Source: an uncultured Porphyromonadaceae bacterium
Lineage (GTDB): Bacteria; Bacteroidota; Bacteroidia; Bacteroidales; Barnesiellaceae_A
Reading direction: 5' to 3'
Assembly (NCBI GenBank): GCA_900542255.1
Contig: UQMR01000025.1
Coordinates: forward strand, 1 to 27,931
DNA: 27,931 bases
Shown: positions 16,434-23,710 of the stretch, piece after piece
Layout of the letters: every line of letters starts with the position of its first letter
Position numbering within the stretch: the stretch's first letter is position 1
Notes under the pieces: generated by a model
The model's database searches: none
The model's input: the letters and a program-made list of their open reading frames with translations, nothing else
What the model was told of the DNA's origin: nothing
Translations under genes and position numbers: made by a program

Positions 16434-16441
16434 CAAAAGTA
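16434..16441 (-). promoter_or_regulatory. -7 box of the acetylesterase promoter
   Basis: TACTTTTG on the minus strand fits TAnnTTTG. The -33 position carries no TTTG but falls at the edge of the proximal ATAGGGGTAAAAT repeat. A weak core promoter with an adjoining operator is what an activator-dependent gene looks like. The leader would be about 50 bases. Confidence 0.6.
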
Positions 16442-16460
16442 GGTATCTATGCCGTTACGG

Positions 16461-16495
16461 ATAGGGGTAAAATTGTACAGAAATAGGGGTAAAAT
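16461..16495. promoter_or_regulatory. direct-repeat operator, likely AraC-type activator site
   Basis: ATAGGGGTAAAAT occurs at 16461-16473 and again, identical, at 16483-16495. The spacing is 22 bases, about two helical turns, which suits the two DNA-recognition helices or two subunits of AraC-family activators. The proximal copy ends 20 bases upstream of the -7 box, in the class II activator position. The distal copy touches the stop codon of the regulator gene itself. Binding by that regulator is inference. Confidence 0.6.
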
Positions 16496-18831
16496 CATTG
16501 TAGGGGCGTTTTCTTCGAGTCGTCGGCACTTTGCTCGACAAACTCCAACGGAGAAAAGCCGGTCTCTTTTTTGAATACTTTGCCAAAATATTTTGCATCG
16601 CTGAACCCCGTCATGTATGCCACCTCGGCCACCGTGTGCTGGCGCAGCAACAACAATTGTTTGGCTCTTTTAATACGTATATCCTTGATAAGCGCCAAGG
16701 GCGTGACGTCCAGATAATCTTTGACACGCTTATAAAAAATAGTGCGGCCTATGTGCAGGGAATCGGCCAAGTCATCGACCGTAAAATCGGGGTCGGCAAT
16801 ATGCTCCTCGACACAGGCAACCACCGCTTGCAGGAAACGCTCCCTTTCGGGTATGACATCGGGCGATGCGGGCATGATATCACGACCTTCGGCAGGCCGG
16901 GACACCACCGCTTTGTTACGCCGGTGCAGATAAAAAGCAAACGCCAACAGTAAAACGAGGAAAACGCCACCCACCCAATAGACGACCCGCAGCGAAGGTT
17001 GCTCCACCTCGATATAGAAACTCCTGCCGTTCGACGTCCATATACCATAGCAATCGGTCGAGCGCACCTCTACGCGATGCCTCCCGGGCGAAAGAGGCGG
17101 CAACCCGATATATCTATTGGCAGGCACCAACCGCCACCGCTTCTCACCATCCAAGCGATAGGCATAGCGGATGCTGGCCGGATAACGGTAGTCTATCGCC
17201 ACCGGCTCTATCACCACATCGGCATCATAAGGCACTCGCAACACCGTATCGCTCATAGCATAAGGCGTGCCGCCCACCTGCACCGACTTCACATATAGCG
17301 GTGGCATATAACTATCATCGTAATATTTGTTTATCTCCATCCAACCCTCGGCATAGCCTATACGCAACACACTGTCTATCAGGCAAGGTTGCGCCTCAGA
17401 GAATGTCATGTTATGATGAAAATAAGACTGGTCGAACTGCTGTACATCGCCATCGGGGTCGTAACGTACCAATTTATTGTCACACACTATCCACAACTGG
17501 TCATTCTCATTGGCAGCCAGCGTAAGAATTACATTACACGCCACATCTCCGAGCCATACCGGTGCAAGCGTATAGCCGGTCTTCTCTTTCGCAAGCGTAA
17601 AAAGCCCGGCACCCATGGTAGAGACAAAGTTGGCCTGCGTTGTCGGGCAAACAAATGAGAAGTCATACCCCTCCTGCTTCCATACAAGACGGAGTTCTTC
17701 ATCAAAGATATAAAGGCCATCGGTAGCCGTTGCTACTATATCCTCGCCCAAAGAGGTAATATAACGCACCTTCCGGCCCGGCAGAAGTATCTGTTGCGAC
17801 ACCGGCAGGCCATCGTTACCCACGACATAGATACCGTCTCCAAAAGTTGCCACCCACATACGGCCTCTATTATCCCAGAAGAGATCGTATACCATATCGT
17901 TCGCAAGCGAGTCATCGGCAGTAGAGTAACGCCTTACGTCATACGACAAATATCCGACTGGCGTACAACAGAAAAGCCCGTCGCCTTTTGTGGCAATCCA
18001 TATTTTACCATCAGGTCCCTGCTCCATGTCATATACACTGCCGGCAAAAGGTGCCATATGCGGGAACACCTCACCCTGCTGCGAGAGACTCCCCAAGAAG
18101 CGATTCGAAGCGTCATAGAGACACACTATACCGTTTTTGGTAGCCACCCAACGGGAACCGTCATTCAGAACGCAAAACGCCCTTATTTCATCATCATAAA
18201 ACAGAGCACCGGCATCATCGCTCACACGACGATGGTACGTAAAAAGACCCGAAGCAAACGTTATCTTATACAAAGCATCGTTGAAAGCGACCCACAGATT
18301 ACCCTGCATATCGGTATAAGAGGTCAACAAGGTGCGCTCAAACGACTTGTTGCCCTCCACCGTAAGTCGGCGCGGCGAGTCACTGTCCTCGGCCGATATG
18401 ACAAGGTCATTCCCCTCCACATGCAAGCGGTACGGGTTATGCCTGCGCGGTTTGAGCGGGACACCCACCGTATCGAGCGAAAACCGATGCGTCTCGCGGT
18501 CAAAAAGATAGGTTACCCCATTATCTCCCCCACACACCAGCATACGCCCCTCCTCTGCCGGACGCACACTGTGCAGGCGGCCTACCACGCCACCGTCATC
18601 CAGCCGGTTGAAGGTGTCAAAGCGCATACCATCGTACCTGCACAACCCGTTCCAAGTAGCAATCCACAGAAAGCCGTCATCATCCTGCGCCATATCGAAG
18701 ATGATACGGTGCGACAAGCCGTCTTGCGTCGTATACACCTCTACACGCATATCGGCATTCACCGACCGCGCAGACCAAGGTATCAACAGCAATACCACAA
18801 AAAACAATATGCGCTTTATACAAACTTGCAC
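16495..18831 (-). CDS. membrane-tethered propeller sensor with AraC-type DNA-binding domain
   Basis: The product is 778 residues. After an N-terminal signal/anchor come two-component-regulator propeller repeats (for example DGFLWIATWNGLCRYDG, DGKIWIATKGDGLF, RGRMWVATFGDGIY), a Y_Y_Y domain (about 520-610, with RYAYRLDGEKRW), one membrane helix (about 613-634) and a C-terminal AraC-family helix-turn-helix (about 665-767, with TVDDLADSLHIGRTIFYKRV and VAEVAYMTGFSDAKYFGKVF). The histidine kinase and receiver modules of Bacteroides hybrid two-component systems are absent, so the sensor is joined to the DNA-binding domain through one helix. The start is GTG at 18831, 17 bases or so after the expected initiation point. 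Context points to pectin-derived oligosaccharides as the signal, which is inference. Confidence 0.9.
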   Translation of the reverse strand: MQVCIKRILFFVVLLLIPWSARSVNADMRVEVYTTQDGLSHRIIFDMAQDDDGFLWIATWNGLCRYDGMRFDTFNRLDDGGVVGRLHSVRPAEEGRMLVCGGDNGVTYLFDRETHRFSLDTVGVPLKPRRHNPYRLHVEGNDLVISAEDSDSPRRLTVEGNKSFERTLLTSYTDMQGNLWVAFNDALYKITFASGLFTYHRRVSDDAGALFYDDEIRAFCVLNDGSRWVATKNGIVCLYDASNRFLGSLSQQGEVFPHMAPFAGSVYDMEQGPDGKIWIATKGDGLFCCTPVGYLSYDVRRYSTADDSLANDMVYDLFWDNRGRMWVATFGDGIYVVGNDGLPVSQQILLPGRKVRYITSLGEDIVATATDGLYIFDEELRLVWKQEGYDFSFVCPTTQANFVSTMGAGLFTLAKEKTGYTLAPVWLGDVACNVILTLAANENDQLWIVCDNKLVRYDPDGDVQQFDQSYFHHNMTFSEAQPCLIDSVLRIGYAEGWMEINKYYDDSYMPPLYVKSVQVGGTPYAMSDTVLRVPYDADVVIEPVAIDYRYPASIRYAYRLDGEKRWRLVPANRYIGLPPLSPGRHRVEVRSTDCYGIWTSNGRSFYIEVEQPSLRVVYWVGGVFLVLLLAFAFYLHRRNKAVVSRPAEGRDIMPASPDVIPERERFLQAVVACVEEHIADPDFTVDDLADSLHIGRTIFYKRVKDYLDVTPLALIKDIRIKRAKQLLLLRQHTVAEVAYMTGFSDAKYFGKVFKKETGFSPLEFVEQSADDSKKTPLQ

Positions 18832-18854
18832 GGAAACAAATTACGTTTAACAAG

Positions 18855-18886
18855 CAAATATATAATACTATTACGTGATTTGCAAA
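18855..18886 (-). promoter_or_regulatory. promoter of the membrane AraC-type regulator
   Basis: TTTG (18886-18883), a 20-base spacer and TATATTTG (18862-18855) on the minus strand match the -33/-7 consensus. The expected start of transcription is near 18848, 15-20 bases before the GTG start codon, which supports that unusual start. Confidence 0.7.
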
Positions 18887-19002
18887 AAATCGCCCTCCTT
18901 ACATCCATATAAGCTGCCGGCACACTCCCGGAAAATGAGACGAGAAGGCAACAAAGATGTTAATATTATAGAAAGCAAAGCTGCCACGCACAAAATATAA
19001 CT

Positions 19003-19010
19003 ATGTTTGT
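19003..19010 (+). promoter_or_regulatory. -7 box of the metalloprotease promoter
   Basis: TATGTTTG fits TAnnTTTG, 35 bases before the start codon. No clear -33 box is seen 19-20 bases upstream. The 18887-19002 stretch between the divergent genes shows no other recognisable signal. Confidence 0.5.
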
Positions 19011-19045
19011 AGTGAGAAAATCATAAATTCACAACACACGACAAT

Positions 19046-21622
19046 ATGAAAGAATTACGAAGCACCACCGTCTGGCTGCTGATGTTGGCTATGGGTATAT
19101 CTACAGCCATAGCCTCTCCGCGGCTCGACTTCTGGAACCGCAACAAGAAAAAGAAAGAAAAGACCGAACAAACAGCCGATACGACACGCAGCGGTTACGA
19201 CAAACTCATTGCCGGCAGCAAAGCCGCCAAAGGCATGTTCAACACCTACCTCACAAAGAAGAACGAGTTATTGATGGAGATACCCGACTCGATGCTCAAC
19301 CGGGTCTACCTCATATCCAACCGCATTGCCGCCACCAGCGACACCCGCATGGGCGTAGCCGGCGAGATGGTGACACCCCCCACCATGATACGTTTCAGCC
19401 GCAACGAGCAAACCCTCTTCCTGCACGAAGCGCAAACCACCGACAAGGTAAAACCCGGCGATGCGATAACCCCCTCCTTCGACAAGAACTTTACCGACCC
19501 CATCGTGGCGAGTTTCAAGATAAAAGAGCGCAACCCGTCGGGTAAAAGCGTCATCGTCGATGTCACAAACTTCTTCACAAGCAACACCCCGCTCATCGAC
19601 CCGCAAGGCAACCTGCGCAAAAAAGACAAAAAAAGCGGCGGCAACGGCTTCATAGAGAGCGTAAAGGCATTCCCCGAGAACATAGAAATACGTTCCGTCA
19701 TCACATACACTGGCGACGAACCCGTCACACTCACCATGCACCGTTCACTGGTACTGCTGCCCGAGACACCCATGTCCCCGCGGTTGCGCGACAAACGGGT
19801 GGGATACTTTTCGAGCGACAAAAACATCTTTACCACCGATGCCGACAAGATAGAAAAAGAGACATACATACACCGCTGGCGCATCGAGCCGCGTGCCGAA
19901 GAGCGTGCAGCATACTTCTCGGGACAACTGGTCGAGCCTGCCAAACCCATCGTATTCTACGTAGACACGGCATTCCCCGAGAAATGGCGCAGTACGATAC
20001 GGCAAGGCATCGAAGACTGGAACACCGCCTTCGAAGCGGCCGGATTCAAAAACGCCGTCATAGCCCGCGACTACCCCTCGAAGAGCGAAAATCCCGACTT
20101 CGACCCCGACGACATGCGGTACAGCTGTGTCAAATACGCCACCACCGGCATAGCCAATGCCATGGGGCCGAGCTACGTTGACCCCCGCAGCGGCGAGATT
20201 CTCACTGCCGACGTCATATGGTATCACAACGTACTCTCGCTGGTACACAACTGGCGCTTCGTACAGACCGGAGCCGCAGACGCCCGCGTACGGAAAGAGA
20301 AATTCGACGACAAAGTGATGCGCGAATCGCTGCGCTACGTAGCCTCGCACGAGATAGGCCACACACTGGGCCTGATGCACAACATGGGAGCAAGCTACGC
20401 TTTCCCCGTCGACTCGCTGCGCAACCCCTCCTTCACCCAGAAATACGGTACCACACCCAGTATCATGGACTATGCCCGCAACAACTTCGTAGCGCAACCG
20501 GGCGACTTTGAACGTGGCGTACGGCTCACCCCGCCCATCTTGGGCGTCTACGACATCTACGCCATCAACTGGGGTTACCGCCTCATCGATGGTGTCGAAA
20601 GCCCCGCAGACGAACGTCCCGTGCTCGACCGCTGGATTGCCGAGAAAGCCGGCGATGCGATGTATGAGTTCGGCGCCCAACAATTCCCCTACACCATCGA
20701 CCCCACCGACCAGACCGAAGACCTCGGCAACAACCACATCCTCGCCGGGAACTATGCCATCAACAATCTGCGCATCATCACCGCCAACTTTATGGAGTGG
20801 CTGCACAGCCCCGGCAACGACTACGACGACCTGCTGACGACCTACAACGCCATCATATCGCAATACAAACGCCACATAGGACACGTAGTGCCATACATCG
20901 GCGGGAAAGTACACAAAGAGGTGCGCCAAGGCGACAACAACATGCCCTACCTCTACACCGACAAAGCCACCCAGAAAAAGGCGCTGCAATGGCTCCTCAA
21001 CGAAGCCCGCACCTATCGCGAGTGGCTCACCCCCGACACCCTGCTGCTGCAATTAGGGCTCCCCGTAGACTCCTATCAGTCGCTCCACACCAGCCTATAC
21101 GAGCGGCTGCTCGCCAGCGATGTACTATACCGCATCTACGAGGGGAACCGTCTGCAACCGGCCACCCACTACTCCGTATCTGAATACTTAGACGATTTGA
21201 TTGACGAAGTATTCAAGATGACACTGCGCAACCGCAAGCTCAACGGCGTAGAACGCGACATGCAACGCACCGTCATCGACATACTGCTCTACAACTACAC
21301 TCCCGACAACGAGGGCAATATATCCGCCTTTGCCGCATCGGAAGACAAATATCTGAAAGAGTTCTGTTTCAACGAGCCCGCTTTGCCTTGCAGCCACACA
21401 CTTTGCGAGAAAAAAGCCGCCGAGACAGCATTCACACGTATCACCTTCTCTACGCCCAAATTCAGCAAAGAGGAGCTGGCGCCTTACATGTTAGGAGCTC
21501 TCAAACGCATCGAGACCATCTACAAGCAGCATCGCGCAGCCACCACCGATAGTGACACACGCAATTTCTACGACCACCAGCTGCGGCTCATACAACAAGG
21601 CTTAGACCCCGACATGCAATAA
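19046..21622 (+). CDS. secreted zinc-dependent metalloprotease (DUF5117/DUF5118 type)
   Basis: The product is 858 residues. It has a signal peptide (about 1-24) and a charged linker, then the N-terminal DUF5118/DUF5117-like regions (YDKLIAGSKAAKGMFNTYL near 51, and the ITYTGDEPVTLTMHRSLVLL block). A metzincin-like zinc site HEIGHTLGLMH lies at 435-445, followed by the Met-turn-like SIMDYARNN near 472-480. The C-terminal third is helical. Family members are common in Bacteroidota and are predicted periplasmic or exported peptidases of unknown substrate. It is monocistronic and diverges from the regulator gene. GC content is high compared with the region after 22.5 kb. There is no T9SS sorting domain, so it probably stays in the periplasm or uses another exit route. 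Confidence 0.93.
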   Translation: MKELRSTTVWLLMLAMGISTAIASPRLDFWNRNKKKKEKTEQTADTTRSGYDKLIAGSKAAKGMFNTYLTKKNELLMEIPDSMLNRVYLISNRIAATSDTRMGVAGEMVTPPTMIRFSRNEQTLFLHEAQTTDKVKPGDAITPSFDKNFTDPIVASFKIKERNPSGKSVIVDVTNFFTSNTPLIDPQGNLRKKDKKSGGNGFIESVKAFPENIEIRSVITYTGDEPVTLTMHRSLVLLPETPMSPRLRDKRVGYFSSDKNIFTTDADKIEKETYIHRWRIEPRAEERAAYFSGQLVEPAKPIVFYVDTAFPEKWRSTIRQGIEDWNTAFEAAGFKNAVIARDYPSKSENPDFDPDDMRYSCVKYATTGIANAMGPSYVDPRSGEILTADVIWYHNVLSLVHNWRFVQTGAADARVRKEKFDDKVMRESLRYVASHEIGHTLGLMHNMGASYAFPVDSLRNPSFTQKYGTTPSIMDYARNNFVAQPGDFERGVRLTPPILGVYDIYAINWGYRLIDGVESPADERPVLDRWIAEKAGDAMYEFGAQQFPYTIDPTDQTEDLGNNHILAGNYAINNLRIITANFMEWLHSPGNDYDDLLTTYNAIISQYKRHIGHVVPYIGGKVHKEVRQGDNNMPYLYTDKATQKKALQWLLNEARTYREWLTPDTLLLQLGLPVDSYQSLHTSLYERLLASDVLYRIYEGNRLQPATHYSVSEYLDDLIDEVFKMTLRNRKLNGVERDMQRTVIDILLYNYTPDNEGNISAFAASEDKYLKEFCFNEPALPCSHTLCEKKAAETAFTRITFSTPKFSKEELAPYMLGALKRIETIYKQHRAATTDSDTRNFYDHQLRLIQQGLDPDMQ

Positions 21623-21676
21623 ACAGACGTCATCACACCGCCGGCAACCGCCCAACCGTTACGCCGGCCGAAACTC

Positions 21677-21716
21677 AAAAAGAAAGGGAGACAAAGTCGT
21701 TTTTGTCTCCCTTTCT
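21677..21716. terminator. bidirectional terminator between convergent genes
   Basis: Perfect 15-bp arms AGAAAGGGAGACAAA (21681-21695) and TTTGTCTCCCTTTCT (21702-21716) with a six-base loop. An A-run precedes the left arm, so minus-strand transcripts end in TTTTGAG. The plus-strand side has CTTTCTCTTA. It serves the metalloprotease gene and the convergent DUF3667 gene. Confidence 0.85.
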
Positions 21717-21758
21717 CTTATCCGGCAACATACCGGCCATATTTTCCATTCTGTGCTT

Positions 21759-22475
21759 CTACCACCCTTTCACAAACAATAGTATTATAAAACTCAAAGC
21801 AATCGTCAGTAAAATATAGATAAGCACACCCAACAGCGTACGCCATACCGTACTCCAAAACGGACGGGGGAAAAAGGCAAAAGCAGCCCGGAACGTAAGC
21901 AACAAATATACCCCCATGGTCACCCCAATAAAGCGGTTAAAGAAGGCTGCATCAAGATATGTAAAGGGAGTGACCAAGATAGAAACCAACAAATACAATA
22001 CCCACATATAACAACATCCAAGGAAATACTCTACCCAATTATACTTCTCGGAGCCGCCCTTATAGAATGCCATTTTTATGGCCAACACAATAAACGGTAT
22101 GGTCAGGATGGTCACAAAAGTAAAGTGCGAAACAATCCATTGAGATGATTCCGATATACTTATACCCGATATGGTTCCGGGAATAACCGGCACAATATTA
22201 TTTATAAAAACAGCTATCACGCACCACACGGCAAGGAACTGTACCGGTGCCATGTAAGGTTTGCGACGTCCGGCAAAATAGTCGGTCAACAGCTGCTGCG
22301 GATTTCGTATAAGCACCCACGTCGTCCGCATGAAAGTATTGTCCATATGGAAAATACCATGTACTAAGCTCTCTAATACACTCTTCCACGTCAAGCGGTC
22401 GGTCTTGGCACTCTGTCCGCACTCACTGCAAAACTTGCCATCGACCTCTTTCCCGCAATTCTTACACAATATCAT
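21759..22475 (-). CDS. DUF3667 membrane protein with zinc ribbon
   Basis: The product is 238 residues from ATG 22475. The frame is open six codons further to a TTG that lies within the -7 box, so that extension is rejected. The N-terminus is a zinc ribbon (CKNCGKEVDGKFCSECGQ, Cys at 4, 7, 15 and 18), then the DUF3667 block (TWKSVLESLVHGIFHMDN, MRTTWVLIRNPQQLLTDYF, GRRKPYMAPVQFL) and four or five hydrophobic segments. Function is unknown. The protein should sit in the inner membrane with its ribbon in the cytoplasm. It is a single gene with the -7 box TATCTTTG at 22498-22491. Confidence 0.88.
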   Translation of the reverse strand: MILCKNCGKEVDGKFCSECGQSAKTDRLTWKSVLESLVHGIFHMDNTFMRTTWVLIRNPQQLLTDYFAGRRKPYMAPVQFLAVWCVIAVFINNIVPVIPGTISGISISESSQWIVSHFTFVTILTIPFIVLAIKMAFYKGGSEKYNWVEYFLGCCYMWVLYLLVSILVTPFTYLDAAFFNRFIGVTMGVYLLLTFRAAFAFFPRPFWSTVWRTLLGVLIYILLTIALSFIILLFVKGW

Positions 22476-22490
22476 TGTTTTTTTTGCCTG

Positions 22491-22498
22491 CAAAGATA
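22491..22498 (-). promoter_or_regulatory. -7 box of the DUF3667 gene
   Basis: TATCTTTG on the minus strand is an exact TAnnTTTG match, with initiation expected about 9 bases before ATG 22475. No TTTG is present at the usual 19-20 base spacing (one lies at 11), so the -33 element is weak. Confidence 0.5.
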
Positions 22499-22663
22499 TA
22501 AAGATTCAACAAACCGCGCCCTCATCCATAGTCGATGCAGCCATAAAGTAATTGAATGTAACCACGTCAAAAACGAACGAATGCAAGTAAAATGCAAACG
22601 AAAACCGAGCTTGCTCTTGTCTCTTCATAACGACATTTCAATCACTATTACCGACAGGACAAA

Positions 22664-22699
22664 CAGAAGCAGGAGGCTGTGAAAAGCCTCCTGCTTCTG
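22664..22699. terminator. strong 15-bp hairpin terminator
   Basis: CAGAAGCAGGAGGCT (22664-22678) and AGCCTCCTGCTTCTG (22685-22699) are perfect arms with a GTGAAA loop. It lies about 60 bases past the stop codon of the DUF1349 remnant on the minus strand. Flanking T-runs are short on both sides (TTTGTCC on minus, TTTTACGG on plus). Confidence 0.8.
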
Positions 22700-22757
22700 T
22701 TTTACGGCTACTGTTCAACATGGCTATCATAACTCCTCGATAAGGAGAGCCGCTCCA

Positions 22758-23308
22758 CTATTCGGCATTCTCTTTCAGCCACTTCATCCGCCTCATATCA
22801 GGAAGATGTTTTACCCGAAACTGCTCAAACTTAGCGCGGAATCCTTCGCCATCGGGACTTGCTCCGTAGAGACCCACCTGCACAGGAATATTGTCTTGCA
22901 ACCAGGCATTTCTCATCATGACATACTCTTCATCATCAAAGGAATAAAATATTTCTACCGCATCGAGCCTTCTCACAGCTTTAATCCAGATAAAGGGCAC
23001 GGCCTTATCAAGCGCAATTACGCTCCAATCAGATGTCTTATGAGTCACAACCGTACTCAAATTGAACTTGCCGTCTACAAACTCTATTCCACACTTGATA
23101 TAATTCTCATGGTCAATGCGAAGCATTATTCCGGCCTGATCGAAACGCACCTTATAATCGCCGATACCTTAACCTTTACCACAAACTCACCCCCGTACGT
23201 AGTGTAATAAAAGGGGGCATCATCGACCGTAAAACCATAATGAGAAACCCTCCAATAATCACTATGAGGAGTCACAAACATAGAAAGTACTCCGCTTTCT
23301 ATTTCCCA
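22758..23308 (-). pseudogene. decayed DUF1349 family gene
   Basis: The 3' part (stop TAG 22760-22758) encodes RFDQAGIMLRIDHENYIKCG, VVTHKTSDWSVIAL, AVEIFYSFDDEEYVMMRN and VQVGLYGASPDGEGF, which is the DUF1349 beta-sandwich (concanavalin-like). The matching 5' part is in another frame at 23308-23160 (WEIESGVLSMFVTPHSDYW, VSHYGFTVDDAPFYYTTYGG, EFVVKVKVS). The frames meet at about 23158-23164, where TCGGCGATTATAAG would need one more G to read SGDYK. An in-frame TAA stands immediately before the first Trp codon (23311-23309), so the usual 10 or so N-terminal residues and start are also missing. The gene is therefore broken twice. A remaining 130-codon ORF from 23150 is unlikely to fold. Confidence 0.8.
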
Positions 23309-23451
23309 TTAAGATAAATATTATAACTATATATCCTATTATCAGTGATATAAGTTGATAATTGTAGCATAAGATAACAAAACGGCAACAATTAAAATTT
23401 ATATGTAAATAAACAATATAGACATTTGTTGTTTGAAGCACATTCCAACGA

Positions 23452-23532
23452 TGAGACCTCTGCAAAAGTCCGTCTTTCGTCGCGCAAACTCTTGATATTC
23501 AGTAGAACTTTTTGAGTTTTGCAGAGGTCTCA
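23452..23532. mobile_element. 81-bp MITE-like element
   Basis: Perfect 16-bp terminal inverted repeats TGAGACCTCTGCAAAA (23452-23467) and TTTTGCAGAGGTCTCA (23517-23532) enclose 49 bases with no coding capacity. CGA stands on both sides (23449-23451 and 23533-23535), a probable 3-bp target duplication. The ends resemble the GAGACC...TGCAAAA termini of IS5-type elements of Bacteroidota as I recall them. No transposase is present, so it would move only with a helper in trans. It lies in the 400-base AT-rich gap 23309-23710 between the DUF1349 remnant and the DUF262 genes. Confidence 0.75.
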
Positions 23533-23570
23533 CGATACGGACTATTTATATACTCATGATACTTAGCGTG

Positions 23571-23591
23571 TAAATTATTATAAATAATTTA
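23571..23591. repeat. AT-only inverted repeat
   Basis: TAAATTATT and AATAATTTA (9-bp perfect arms, 3-base loop) made only of A and T. It may be part of the flanking region of the MITE-like element or a chance palindrome in AT-rich DNA. No function is assigned. Confidence 0.4.
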
Positions 23592-23647
23592 TGCCACGAA
23601 AGTGATAGGAATAAAGGTATATATCACAAATGAGAATTAAAATAGAC

Positions 23648-23686
23648 AATGCCATATAATTACTTTAATATGAGTTATACGGCATT
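23648..23686 (-). terminator. weak hairpin after the DUF262 operon
   Basis: Arms AATGCCATATAA (23648-23659) and TTATACGGCATT (23675-23686) pair over 12 bases with one G-U type mismatch. On the minus strand the sequence continues TTGTCTATTTTAATT. It starts about 25 bases past the stop of the second DUF262 gene. Confidence 0.55.
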
Positions 23687-23710
23687 ATGCAATAAATAGA
23701 TCATTCTTCA

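Noticed and set aside
16379..16498. A 5' extension of the acetylesterase to 16498
   Set aside because: It would read through the promoter and operator and place a non-signal sequence ahead of the clear signal peptide at MKHNFSLL.
19268..21052. Long minus-strand frames (435 and 214 codons) opposite the metalloprotease gene
   Set aside because: They are shadows of GC-rich codons in a gene with a signal peptide and HExxHxxGxxH, and have Val/Gly-rich composition without any recognisable family.
23262..23465. A minus-strand 67-codon frame upstream of the DUF1349 remnant
   Set aside because: It covers AT-rich sequence and one terminal repeat of the MITE-like element, and the DUF1349 coding signal lies in a different frame.
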